From Plantago elongata (taxonomy: Eukaryota > Streptophyta > Magnoliopsida > Lamiales > Plantaginaceae), in the NCBI GenBank assembly GCA_036897095.1, contig JAYMSP010000517.1:1-48776 (forward strand): a stretch of DNA of 48,776 bases. The letters run 5' to 3'. Each line of letters opens with the position of its first letter. Position 1 is the stretch's first letter. A model generated the notes under the pieces. The model did not search any database and was not told the DNA's origin. It was given only the letters and a program-made list of their open reading frames with translations. Positions 22,336 to 31,766 of this stretch are shown here, in pieces. The translations under genes and the position numbers were made by a program.

Positions 22336-22960
22336 ATAGCCCCAATGGGCGCGGCCAGCAGAGTGCGTGCCACGCAGTCAGGTGGTAGCAACCGGCTGTT
22401 GCCATGTCCTTTCTTTTTAATTTTTTTCGAAATTTGAATTATATCTGTTTTAAAACGTTAATATCTCCAAAAATATAAAATAAAAAATCACCAACGACTA
22501 TGATTTTTAAGATCTATAAAATGAGATCAATCTTGATATTTTTTACTTCATCTCATCTCCAAATCCTCTTTCTCTCTTAATTAAACTTAAAAAAAATCTC
22601 TTATCTCAAAACACTCCTTCCACTTTTATTTTCCGACGAGATGGACGCGGTGTATTTGCAATGGTTGAAAGAAAACAAACCCCAAAATATACCATCAGTA
22701 CATGCAAGCTCACTACGAAAACACGATTTTTCCATCCCAACCAAGTATCGTTCGGCCTTTGTTCCAAGATCATTACACTCAAAATTACCAATCTCCATCC
22801 TTCCAAACACCAATGTTTAACAGTAAACTAACGAAACGACAAACGCCGTCAATTTTTTGATGTACCGTCAAAAAAGTTGAAAGGTTTTGAAGTCGAATAA
22901 AAAAAATTTATAGGGTAACTTCAAAAAACGAAAATAGTTAATAGTGTAAAAAAAAAAATT
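22336..22960. mobile_element. Possible transposon fragment interrupting the methyltransferase relic
   Basis: At 22335 methyltransferase homology breaks into a GC-richer patch (CCCCAATGGGCGCGGCC), followed by long AT-rich, stop-dense sequence and a pyrimidine-rich stretch before a GACGAGATGGACG word at 22636. The layout resembles the 5' part of the PIF/Harbinger-like element at 40.8 kb (ACCCACAGTGGGCC patch, AT-rich leader, then the start of ORF1). The relation is suggested by layout and not by long identity. Confidence 0.3.
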
Positions 22961-23543
22961 TCATTCTTTTATTACGCTTCCGTCCCATATCATTAGAGAA
23001 CAACCAATTACTGTATGTTACTTCTCAGAGAAAAAAAAATCATCTAATAACGATAAGACCACTGCTGCCGATCCTGACGAGTGGCGATTCGAAGCCTGCT
23101 ACTACAAGTTTGATCAGATACATATGTTCATCTGATGAGGACAGGAAATAAATTAAGCTCTTGGGAATTTTCCTCAATTTCTTAGTCTAACTATTTTTTC
23201 TTTCCCCTTTTAGCTGATCAGATCTAGGCCACAATCTAATCTTTTGTCCAACTTTAAGTATTACATGGATGATAACAAAATCTTGGCCATGAAAGTAGAA
23301 GTGCTTAGACAATTTACAGAAGTAAAACACATGAGAAAGAAAGAAAGTGTAAAAGAGTCAAGGACCTGCCATACTTTAATGTTAATAAATTGCAACATTG
23401 TAAAGAGGATTCAGATAATCATTCTTCTGAATCATGAACACCTTTAGCTTAGTACTGATTATTTGCTCTATATATTCACAGAGTTCTATTCTCAGTAGGC
23501 ATCCTTTAAATCCGACTCTGAAGGCCTGACGTACTGTGGTGCA
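22961..23543. other. Spacer and possible upstream exon of the zinc-finger gene
   Basis: There is no confident exon. A possible acceptor (CAGTAG) at 23498 would extend the zinc-finger reading frame upstream of the ATG at 23544 (ASFKSDSEGLTYCGAM). The real gene may therefore have an earlier exon here, which I could not identify. Confidence 0.35.
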
Positions 23544-23898
23544 ATGGCTGCTTCGAGTCAGGTGATTTATGGGCTCAAGTCCAGTTCAGATGCTTTGGAT
23601 TTATACTCCTGTGCCAATTGCAAGAAGATGATCATAAGTGGGCAGGACACCTTCATGTTCAAGTAAGCTGATTGGCTCATTAGTGTTTCTTTTTTTTTCT
23701 GTACACTAAACTGCACTGTTTTAATATTCCCAGTATATGACATGGTGTGATTATTCATCATTCGATTAAGAACACACGAATTTCTGGTGCAGAGACCAGG
23801 CGTATTGCTCGAAGAAATGCAGAATCATTGCAATGATTCAGGATACTGGGTACAGCCCAAATGCCCCAGAGGAGACAGCAGGATCAAAAGCAAAATAA
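23544..23898 (+). CDS. Small FCS-like zinc-finger (FLZ, DUF581) protein
   Basis: Two exons, 23544-23662 and 23793-23898, join in frame to 74 aa. The core is a CX2C, 18 residues, then YCSxxC arrangement (CANCKK ... QAYCSKKCR). This is the spacing of plant FLZ domains, which bind zinc and act as adaptors for the SnRK1 kinase complex. The intron falls between the two cysteine pairs, as in other FLZ genes. The hallmark Phe of FCS is Tyr here, and the residues after the finger are short (PNAPEETAGSKAK). At 74 aa it is near the small end of the family. An in-frame extension through an upstream acceptor at 23498 is possible, so the true start may lie in an earlier exon. It may also be a decayed copy. 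Confidence 0.62.
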
Positions 23899-24916
23899 AG
23901 TGATGCGGAACGAGTGGAGAAATAAAAGGGAGCTGGAAAACCGTGGGTAGAAGATGAATTCGACTTCCACAAAAGGCGTCCTACAAGCATTCAATCAGCT
24001 GTTCCAACAGCTTTTTTTCTTTTACTTTATTTGCTTAATTGAAGACAATATTTATCTGCATTTTGACCCTTGTCAGGGCTTATGTTTTGTTTATCAAGTT
24101 ATTCATGAGACTATTATTTTGATATTCATATATGTCTTTGCTTGTTTAATTCAATCTTACCAAGTTCTTCACATAACTGAAGACCAGAATCACTAGGCCA
24201 CGAGGCAATGCACCGTGGATGGAGGATGCAAACGTGCAAGAAGCGTTGCTGTGACATCATAGCGGCCTGATATGCAGAGGCCTCCACCTCATGGCTGATG
24301 GCCCCCATGACTCTGTTACTTTGCTTATTGCCACTACAAGAGATTTGATTTGACCTAATGAATCTGAAAACAAACCATCCGCTTTTGCTGATGGCCTTAA
24401 AAAGACATTCGTCTTTCTTCTCCTGGTTTGTTAATTTGTGTTGCAGGTTTATCTTATGAGTTCCAATATACTCTCGGGCGGATTCACTTAAGGACTGAGT
24501 TTCTTACCAACCAGAATAGACAGATACGGAACGATGGAGAAGAAAAGGAAGCTGGAAACATGCAATGTGGCTAGAAGTCGACTCTCAGGAAAGACGCTAT
24601 TTAATTTAAAAACTATTAGAAGGAACATGCCTTAATGAGGGGCATACATAAACCATAGTCGAACTTGGATATTGGTGTTAACATAACTTAATGTACAAAT
24701 TGAACAGGTTGAAGTTAAACAATTCACCAAGTTGATGAGTAACTTTGTGATATATTGCATAATAGCCTCTCTGAGTTATTGAAAGACAAAACCCGTAATT
24801 AATGAAAATGTATAAAATCCCTTGAACTAAATAGAAATTAAAAAGCCAGCGAAAAATCCCCTGTTGATTTGGCTGATGACGAAAAAAGAGAATTCTTGGT
24901 TCAGTTCTATACGGGA
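23899..24916. other. Spacer with a duplicated 3' segment of the zinc-finger gene
   Basis: Sequence just after the zinc-finger stop (about 23899-23990, GCGGAACGAGTGGAGAA and GGAGCTGGAAA words) reappears diverged at about 24516-24600 (ACGGAACGATGGAGAA, GGAAGCTGGAAA, AGTCGACT). No second finger domain could be read between them. Otherwise nothing is recognised up to the GRAS stop codon. Confidence 0.5.
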
Positions 24917-26398
24917 TTAATCAAGTGCATTTCTATCCTCTTTGAACCGCCAACATGACACAGACTGCATTGGAGTACCATTCCACTTGACAATCATGCA
25001 GCCTCCATCCAGATCCACACTACAAGCACTCCAGCAACTATTTGTATTAAGCATAAGCTCAGCCTGATAAAAACACAACTTGCTCAGTTCTTTCTCCACA
25101 ATCCCAGATCCACCAAAATACTTTCTCCAGAACTCAACTTTCGCGTGTCTTAATCTCCTCTCTTCATCACCTGCTGCAACGATATCCCTGATAGTCTCCG
25201 CAAAGTAAAAGGTCTCAAGTATCTTCCTATACATAACAAGATCTCCATCCAAGCATTCCTCTAGGCAATCAAACGCTGCACAAGTGAGCGTTATCACCTC
25301 ATGGAACCGGTCTATAAAGACTTCAGTGTTAGTATCAGCTTCTATATCGGTAGAAACCATCAGAACAGGTTTGAGTTCCTTCACAAAGTTTGTGAACTTC
25401 TCTAACTGATTAGGCCTATCTAACAGGAACCCAAATCGCAGCCCCACAAAAACCATCACCGATTCATCTTCCTCCACCTCAAAGAACTCCTTTCTTAAAT
25501 CTTGCATTTCTGACACAACTATGTTGAACGAAAATGGCAAGGACAAGGACTCTGCGAAAGAGGATAAATATTTACCTGTTTGCTCTATCCTGTTCGTTGA
25601 AGTTCCAACCGTGGTAATCTTAATCGAATCAAAAACTGCATCGCGATCTTTTAAATTTGCCAAGCCTTGCATAAAGATAATGCAATGTGAGCCACTTTTG
25701 ACACTGAGATCTATCAAGTGAATCTTTCTTGAGGATCCCACATTGTCTAAAATTGCTTGCATTGCTGTAAAGTGAGTTATCTGGGTGAAGGGTAGCTTTA
25801 GCTCATACGCAAGAAGAACCGGGGTGAACTTCATCACGAAATCTTCCACATCTCCAATTCTCCTCTCAAGATCAACCATATGTCTTTCCTTGTCAATCCT
25901 CTCCTTTAACGCCTCCGTGAAACACAAGACCACTCTCTGAATCGGATTCGCAGCACGTGAAGCTGAGAGTGCACACTGTCTGAGCAGTTTCTCAGCTGGC
26001 TCAAAGTCATGGACAGAAACTTTCTCAGCAGCAACAAGAAGAGATATTGCAAGCTCCACATCCTTCAAGTTATCATCCTTAGCCAAATCAACCTTGGAAT
26101 TAGAGGAACAAGCACCATCGGCCTTATCCTGGTGAAGGAGTTTGGTTCTTGCTATGTTCATGATGCATTGAGCTGATGTCACTTCACGGTTTGATCCGAC
26201 CGCTTTTCTTGATTTGAAAAGGGAATTCAATTTGTTATCTGGATGCAAACGTTGAATCTGCCTCTGGTACACGTGCAGAATCTTGAATACAGATTTGGTT
26301 TCGGAGCATGTATTTTCGTCGTTGGCTTGTACACTACTAGAGAATGTAAAGGGCAAATCATTTGCATCCTCTCTAACATCTTTGGATTGTGAACCCAT
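24917..26398 (-). CDS. GRAS-family transcriptional regulator, DELLA-like branch without DELLA domain
   Basis: A single uninterrupted frame encodes 493 aa, as expected for the mostly intronless GRAS family. The order of GRAS motifs is readable. A first leucine-rich region begins DVELAISLLVAAEKVSVHDF (about 113-132). A VHIID-like core follows, here IHLIDLSVKSGS. The second leucine-rich region and a PFYRE-like area come next, and the SAW end is WRKYFGGSGI ... WNGTPMQSVSCWRF. The N-terminal 110 residues are acidic and Ser/Asn-rich and carry no DELLA or VHYNP motif, so gibberellin-triggered destruction through GID1 is not expected. GRAS proteins act in the nucleus as co-regulators. The overall pattern recalls proteins annotated as RGL1-like or SCL, but the exact subfamily is uncertain. 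A TATA-like word lies near 26524-26533 on the minus strand. Confidence 0.92.
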   Translation of the reverse strand: MGSQSKDVREDANDLPFTFSSSVQANDENTCSETKSVFKILHVYQRQIQRLHPDNKLNSLFKSRKAVGSNREVTSAQCIMNIARTKLLHQDKADGACSSNSKVDLAKDDNLKDVELAISLLVAAEKVSVHDFEPAEKLLRQCALSASRAANPIQRVVLCFTEALKERIDKERHMVDLERRIGDVEDFVMKFTPVLLAYELKLPFTQITHFTAMQAILDNVGSSRKIHLIDLSVKSGSHCIIFMQGLANLKDRDAVFDSIKITTVGTSTNRIEQTGKYLSSFAESLSLPFSFNIVVSEMQDLRKEFFEVEEDESVMVFVGLRFGFLLDRPNQLEKFTNFVKELKPVLMVSTDIEADTNTEVFIDRFHEVITLTCAAFDCLEECLDGDLVMYRKILETFYFAETIRDIVAAGDEERRLRHAKVEFWRKYFGGSGIVEKELSKLCFYQAELMLNTNSCWSACSVDLDGGCMIVKWNGTPMQSVSCWRFKEDRNALD

Positions 26399-27525
26399 TG
26401 ATATTGTTTTTCTCTCTCACTAATGTTCTTGTTATGGTTGCAGATAAAAAGCTAAGTGAGAGTGGACAATGCAGATCCCTTTTTATCATTGGAATGAAAA
26501 ATGTTGGAAATATTGTGCATGTGTTTATATTTGACAATACATAGAAATCATCGAAACATATGCTGGAAAGTATGAAACATTTCAAAAATATGGTCTCTAC
26601 TCTCTAAGTACAACGCCAGACACTCGAAAAGAGACAAAATCGCGAGCAAAACTCTTCAATTGATGAAGCATTTCAAGGGTATATGGTCTCTAAGAAATAT
26701 TGGATTTTGTTTGTATTGGACGCCATAGAATATTGGCAGCCGTTTTAAGCAGAAAAAACCATTTACTTGAGAACATGTTTCAGTTTAATTCAAGACAAAC
26801 ACTTAAACTTAAGTTGTAAGAAATCACTGATCTTAGAGCTTAACTGTTGTCATTTAGCTCATTTTTTGTCTGAGCTCCAAAAGAAGTTTCGTAAAGTATA
26901 TTGGAGAACTACCGTGCCAATTAAGAAGTGTTGTGATCAATCGTGGTAAATACTATGATTTCTTGTGTGAAAGAAAGACAATGTAAAGAACATGTACACA
27001 GTTGAGGTGAAAGTCGATATGTCTTCTAGTGAGCTAAAAAGTCGAGATGTTTCGGTCTGATGAGCCAAAGTTAGTTGATCTGTTTAAGTCAGGGCAAAGT
27101 ATAGGCAATCCTGGGTCCTGGCTTTTAAGTCATCTGAAAGACCAAGCTAGGCGCATCGTTGAACGAGTCGAGTATATAGCTCATATGTTTAAGTTATTGA
27201 TCGTGAATAAAGTGAGAAAGAAAGTTTCAAAGTAATTCAGATTTCGATTAATGTACTTCTACATATCGAGTAAAGAAATAAATTGAAATCAAGAAGAATG
27301 TATATGGCCATTGTTAAGGTATTGAGAATCAATTTTAAAGATAATGGATTGGAAGCTATACAAAAATGAAGTAAATGAACATAAGGTGGTTGAATCATAA
27401 GGAGTTAGGAAGTTGAATGCATGAGCTATCACATCCGAATCCCGTTGAAGAAAATATAATTGAAGCCCGAAACGTGAAATGCGGTTAAAAGGTGTAATTT
27501 TACTTGACTGTGTCTTAAAAATGTG
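26399..27525. other. Promoter flank of the GRAS gene and gene-free spacer
   Basis: The part next to 26398 is the presumed promoter and leader of the GRAS gene. Beyond it I see only short open frames without family resemblance and no clear repeats. Confidence 0.5.
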
Positions 27526-28278
27526 TGATTGGTTTGATGTATTGTTATGCGATTTAGATGTCGCTTTCATGTCTGAAACACATTTCTCGTATCACACTTG
27601 GTGACTGGTATTTATGCGTTTCGACTAGTGGGGTCTATTTTTTTGCTTGGACAATGACAATTTGCACTTGAAATCCTCGATGAATATGTCGTGCAATATT
27701 CTACTAATTTGAAATAGTCTACGAACGATCATATTGTTTATTTTAATTTGCATTATAATAAAGTTGTACAGTAATAAACCGCCTTATTTGGCCACACTAA
27801 TGTGAATATAACTAGTATACTATTACACTTATTAGGGCAACAATTATTCTTCTTCTTAATTCTTTGGTTTTTATGTTCTTAATTATTTTTCCTGTTGTCA
27901 ACAATTTTCTTCCTAATTCTTTAAAAGATATTTTTATTTTCTTCTTATCTTCCCTTTTGTTAACAATGTTTTCCTTCTTAATTCTTTCATTATGTTTTTT
28001 CTTCATTTTTTTACCCTTTATTAATGTTTTTATTCTTCTTAATTATTCAAACGTTTTTATGTTTTTATTTAAACAAGTCTAAAACGCATATCTCAAATAC
28101 ATGAAAAACGAGAAGTGTTCGAATGTGCTCCAAAAATGCATTTGCCAATACACTTGGGCAAAAACGCACGGGCTTAATTAGATGGAGTTCGAGAAACGTA
28201 TTATAGCCGAAACGCATCAAACCAATAATTGTTCGTATGTGGTCACACCAAACACACCGCAATACATCAAACCAATCA
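27526..28278. mobile_element. Inverted-repeat element, about 750 bp, family unknown
   Basis: A 19-base word (TGATTGGTTTGATGTATTG) at 27526-27544 is present as its exact reverse complement at 28260-28278. Inside the right end a related CGCATCAAACCAATAATTG occurs again at about 28214, and AACACATTTCTCGT near the left end has a looser inverted partner (TCGAGAAACGTATT) near 28190. The middle is AT- and pyrimidine-rich with repeats of TTCTTAATTCTTT (27845-28060). There is no transposase frame. It looks like a non-autonomous DNA transposon, perhaps hAT-like. Target-site duplications could not be settled. Confidence 0.65.
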
Positions 28279-29052
28279 AGCCCTAAGTTAGTTTTACAAT
28301 GTATCTTTGCTTGTTTGCTATATATAATCTCAATTTAATTGCATTTTTATGTTAAAATACCATAAAAAAACTCAATTATTCGAATTTAGACAATTCAATT
28401 ATAATTCTATATATACCAAAAACAAATGCTATATGATTTCGAATAAATTCAAAAATATTAGAATAAAAGTCAATATAAATCAAATGTAAAATGTATGAAT
28501 TGCTAGTTTGTAATTGCTGATAATATAAAGAGAAGTGAATGAACAAAAAAGCAAAAATAAGCAAAAATATTAATTTTGGAGGGTGTCTAAATTTTTACTA
28601 TATCATAAAATTAAAAAAATTCCGTTACAAAAGTTCGATTTGAAAAAATCAAAACTCAATTATTTTATTATAGTGACAATAATATTGACGTATTAAGTTT
28701 GCGATTTAAAAAAAAAATACTCAACCGGTTATGGTGATTCTGAGTTTTAGATTCCATTTGGTATGTGGTATTATACCTCCACGAGTTGAACCTAACGACT
28801 TTGCAGTTTGCACTCTATCGTGCAAAATTCCAATATTCACTTTTAGTCTATTCACATTTCCGACATTTATTATTGTTTTATATTAACCAAAAAACACACA
28901 AACATATATAAAGAAGTTAAAAACGTAAACATACATATGCATCTGAATAGTATATTAGTTTCCATAATTAAAATTAAAACTCATCTTTGAGAAAAAAAAA
29001 CACAAACCCACACACACACACGAACAGAAAAACAAAACAAAGCAAAGCAAAA
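28279..29052. other. AT-rich spacer and leader of eIF4B
   Basis: No gene is visible. The last 70 bases before 29053 are rich in A and CA (ACACAAACCCACACACACAC region), the style of a plant 5' leader. Confidence 0.5.
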
Positions 29053-31726
29053 ATGTCGACGAAATCGCCATGGGGCAACAACATCGGCAATTGGGCGGCG
29101 GAAGCCGAGCGCGAGGAGGCGGAGGAGCGGGAGGCCGCCGCCAAATCCGCCGCCGCCAGCTTCCCCAGCATCAAAGACTCCATCAGCAACACCCCCAAGC
29201 AGAAGAAAAAGACCAAAATGACCCTCCAGCAGTTCACCATGAACCAGCAATCCTCTGCCCCTTCCCGTGGATTGACTCCTGAGGAAATGCTCCGCCTCCC
29301 TACCGGCCCTAAGGAGCGCTCTCCCGACGAAATGCAATTCGGCCGTTTAGGCGGCGGATTCTCCAATTACGGCGGTCGGAGTGGATCCGGTGGTGGAGGT
29401 TTCTCTCAGGGGAGGTCTCAGCAGGATTACGAAGGAGGAGGAGGGAGGAGATCGTATGGTTTTGACGATGATAATCGCCGTGCTCCTAGGGTTTCAGATT
29501 CCGATCAGCCGTCTCGAGCTGATGGAGTTGATGATTGGGGCTCGATGAAGCGTCAGCAGCAGGTTGTTGCTGATAGCAGCTACGGTGCGGCGAGGACGGG
29601 GCCGAAATATGGCGCGCTTGGTGGAGGAGGTGGTCCAGGTGGAGGTTCTGCTGTTGGATCGAGGGCTGATGATGTGGATAATTGGGCGTCTGTGAAGAAG
29701 CCTGTTGCTCAACCACCGCAGGGTAGATCGTCTAGCTTTGGGTCAGGTTTTGCGCGGCCTGATTCGGATCGTTGGACTAGGAATGAGCCGGTGAGGGGAG
29801 CGGGGGTGGTTCCGGATGCGTTGAAATTTGAGCCTGAAGTGAAGGTGAATAAGCCTAATCCGTTTGGAGCTGCGAGGCCGAGGGAGGAGGTGTTGGCTGA
29901 GAAAGGATTGGATTGGAAGAAGTTGGATTTGAATGCTGGTGGTGGTGGTGGAAGTAGGCCGAATAGCTCACATTCGAGTAGGCCAGGGTCTGCGCAGTCT
30001 AGCAGGTCAGAGGCTGTGGTGGCTCCTGTTGCTGCTGAAGCTGTGGTGAAGCCAAAGCCGAAGGTGAATCCGTTTGGTGATGCCAAGCCGAGGGAGGTTT
30101 TGCTGCAGGAGAAAGGATTGGACTGGAAGAAGATTGACTCGGAGTTGGAGCATCGACGAGTGGACAGGTAATAAATCATCATGCTTTCTAGTATTACTAT
30201 ACTTTATAGTGTTGGTACATATGCGCATTTCTTGTTAATTGTGGTATAATGCATGATTTGATAGGTGATGATTATCATTCCTGTTATCGTTCCAACTTAA
30301 ATATTTTGTGTGATTTTGTCTGACATTTGGCTTGTCTTTTTGAAGTTGTAGATATAAAAACCTTGCTGAACATACACTTTCAGAATGTTGCATCTGGACA
30401 TTGAATATTAGCTTAATGTGCTAGTGGACATTGTGGTGATGCATAGTTTGAATTAAATGAAATCAGGGTGTGTTTAGTTTTGATGCTAGATCACTATCCA
30501 ATAGACGCATGCATGCAATTTGGTGCACTGCATGGTGGAATTGGCATGTATTTTTTGGAGCTCTAATGAAACCAAAGGAACTAATATTCATTGGTCCTTC
30601 CCTTAAATAAGGGACATTCTTTTTTTGCCCTCTCATACATTAACTTCTTTTTCTTGTAGTATACATAGAAGATAGATAATCGTAAAATTTAATTATTTTT
30701 GTAACTGCCAATTTTCGGTAAATAAATACTTGGTTTGCTTTAATTAGGGTTAATAGTATAGATAGCATGACAAATTGTAGCTGGAAATAGTAACTAGGCA
30801 TTTGTCCTGAAAATGTAATTTGCATACAAGTGCTGCCATATATAGAGCTTAAGTATTTAATTCTAATAGAATAACTCTCATAGATATGATACATAATATG
30901 TCCTGATAAGTTATTGACGCCTACAATAATTTTATACAGCATGTCATTTTGGCGACTAAGCTAGAATGCTTATGTGATATTTCGGTTACATGACAAAGTA
31001 CGTACAAGGAACTTGTGATTGATGTATCCCCATGCTAGTTTATTCAAAACACCTCATAGGAATTTAATTTTTTGATTGGAGGAGACAAGTATATTGACAT
31101 GATGAGCTTAGTTCTCCTACAGCATGGTGTGGGGCATCGTATATAAGTACTCGTTGCTTTATCAGATCAAGGGAAAAGGTTCTAAACCTGATGCAACTAC
31201 TATTGCTACTACTCTCCTAGTTAAACAACATAAAAAGGAATAGCTATCTGCATCTTGCAGAGAAACCTGCTCATTTGATTTTTCATGGAGGTTTTCTTCT
31301 AATCAGTACAACTGGGTAGCTTAATGTCAACTTTTTCGAGACTCCAATTAATTACAGCACCTATATATTAATAAAATATCTGCCTTGATAGTTTTTTCAG
31401 TTTTGTGTATAAATTTGATCTGGTTTAAGGCCTTAGTTCATAATTGAGACTGCTATAATTGAGTTTCTAACCAAAGGAAATCTGCTCAGGAGACTAGCCA
31501 AATAGATTATACCACCTAGGAAGAATGAACAGACCGTTAAGACCATATTTCAATGTATTTAGGATTCTTTCCCTAAACATTCTTGTTCTTGTATAGGGTT
31601 TTCTTCTCTCTTTCCTCTCCAACTCTGAAGAACTAAACAAACCTTGGGAATCTTGCTTCTAATAGGAAATAAATATACTCCCACCGTCCCAATTCTCTCT
31701 AATAGAATCTCCCTCCTACTTTATTC

Positions 31727-31766
<40 letters not shown>

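Noticed and set aside
27864..28082. 72-codon Phe/Leu-rich frame
   Set aside because: It comes from a pyrimidine-rich repeat inside the inverted-repeat element, not a membrane protein.
28974..29366. Long minus-strand frames opposite eIF4B exon 1
   Set aside because: They are shadows of the GC-rich, Gly/Ala-rich eIF4B coding sequence and resemble no protein family.
29709..30182. 157-codon minus-strand frame opposite eIF4B
   Set aside because: It is a mirror of repetitive eIF4B codons; the composition follows the sense strand.
30475..30600. hAT-like MITE in eIF4B intron 1 (GTGTGTTTAGTTT start)
   Set aside because: The supposed opposite end (GAAACCAAAGG) pairs poorly and no target duplication was found.
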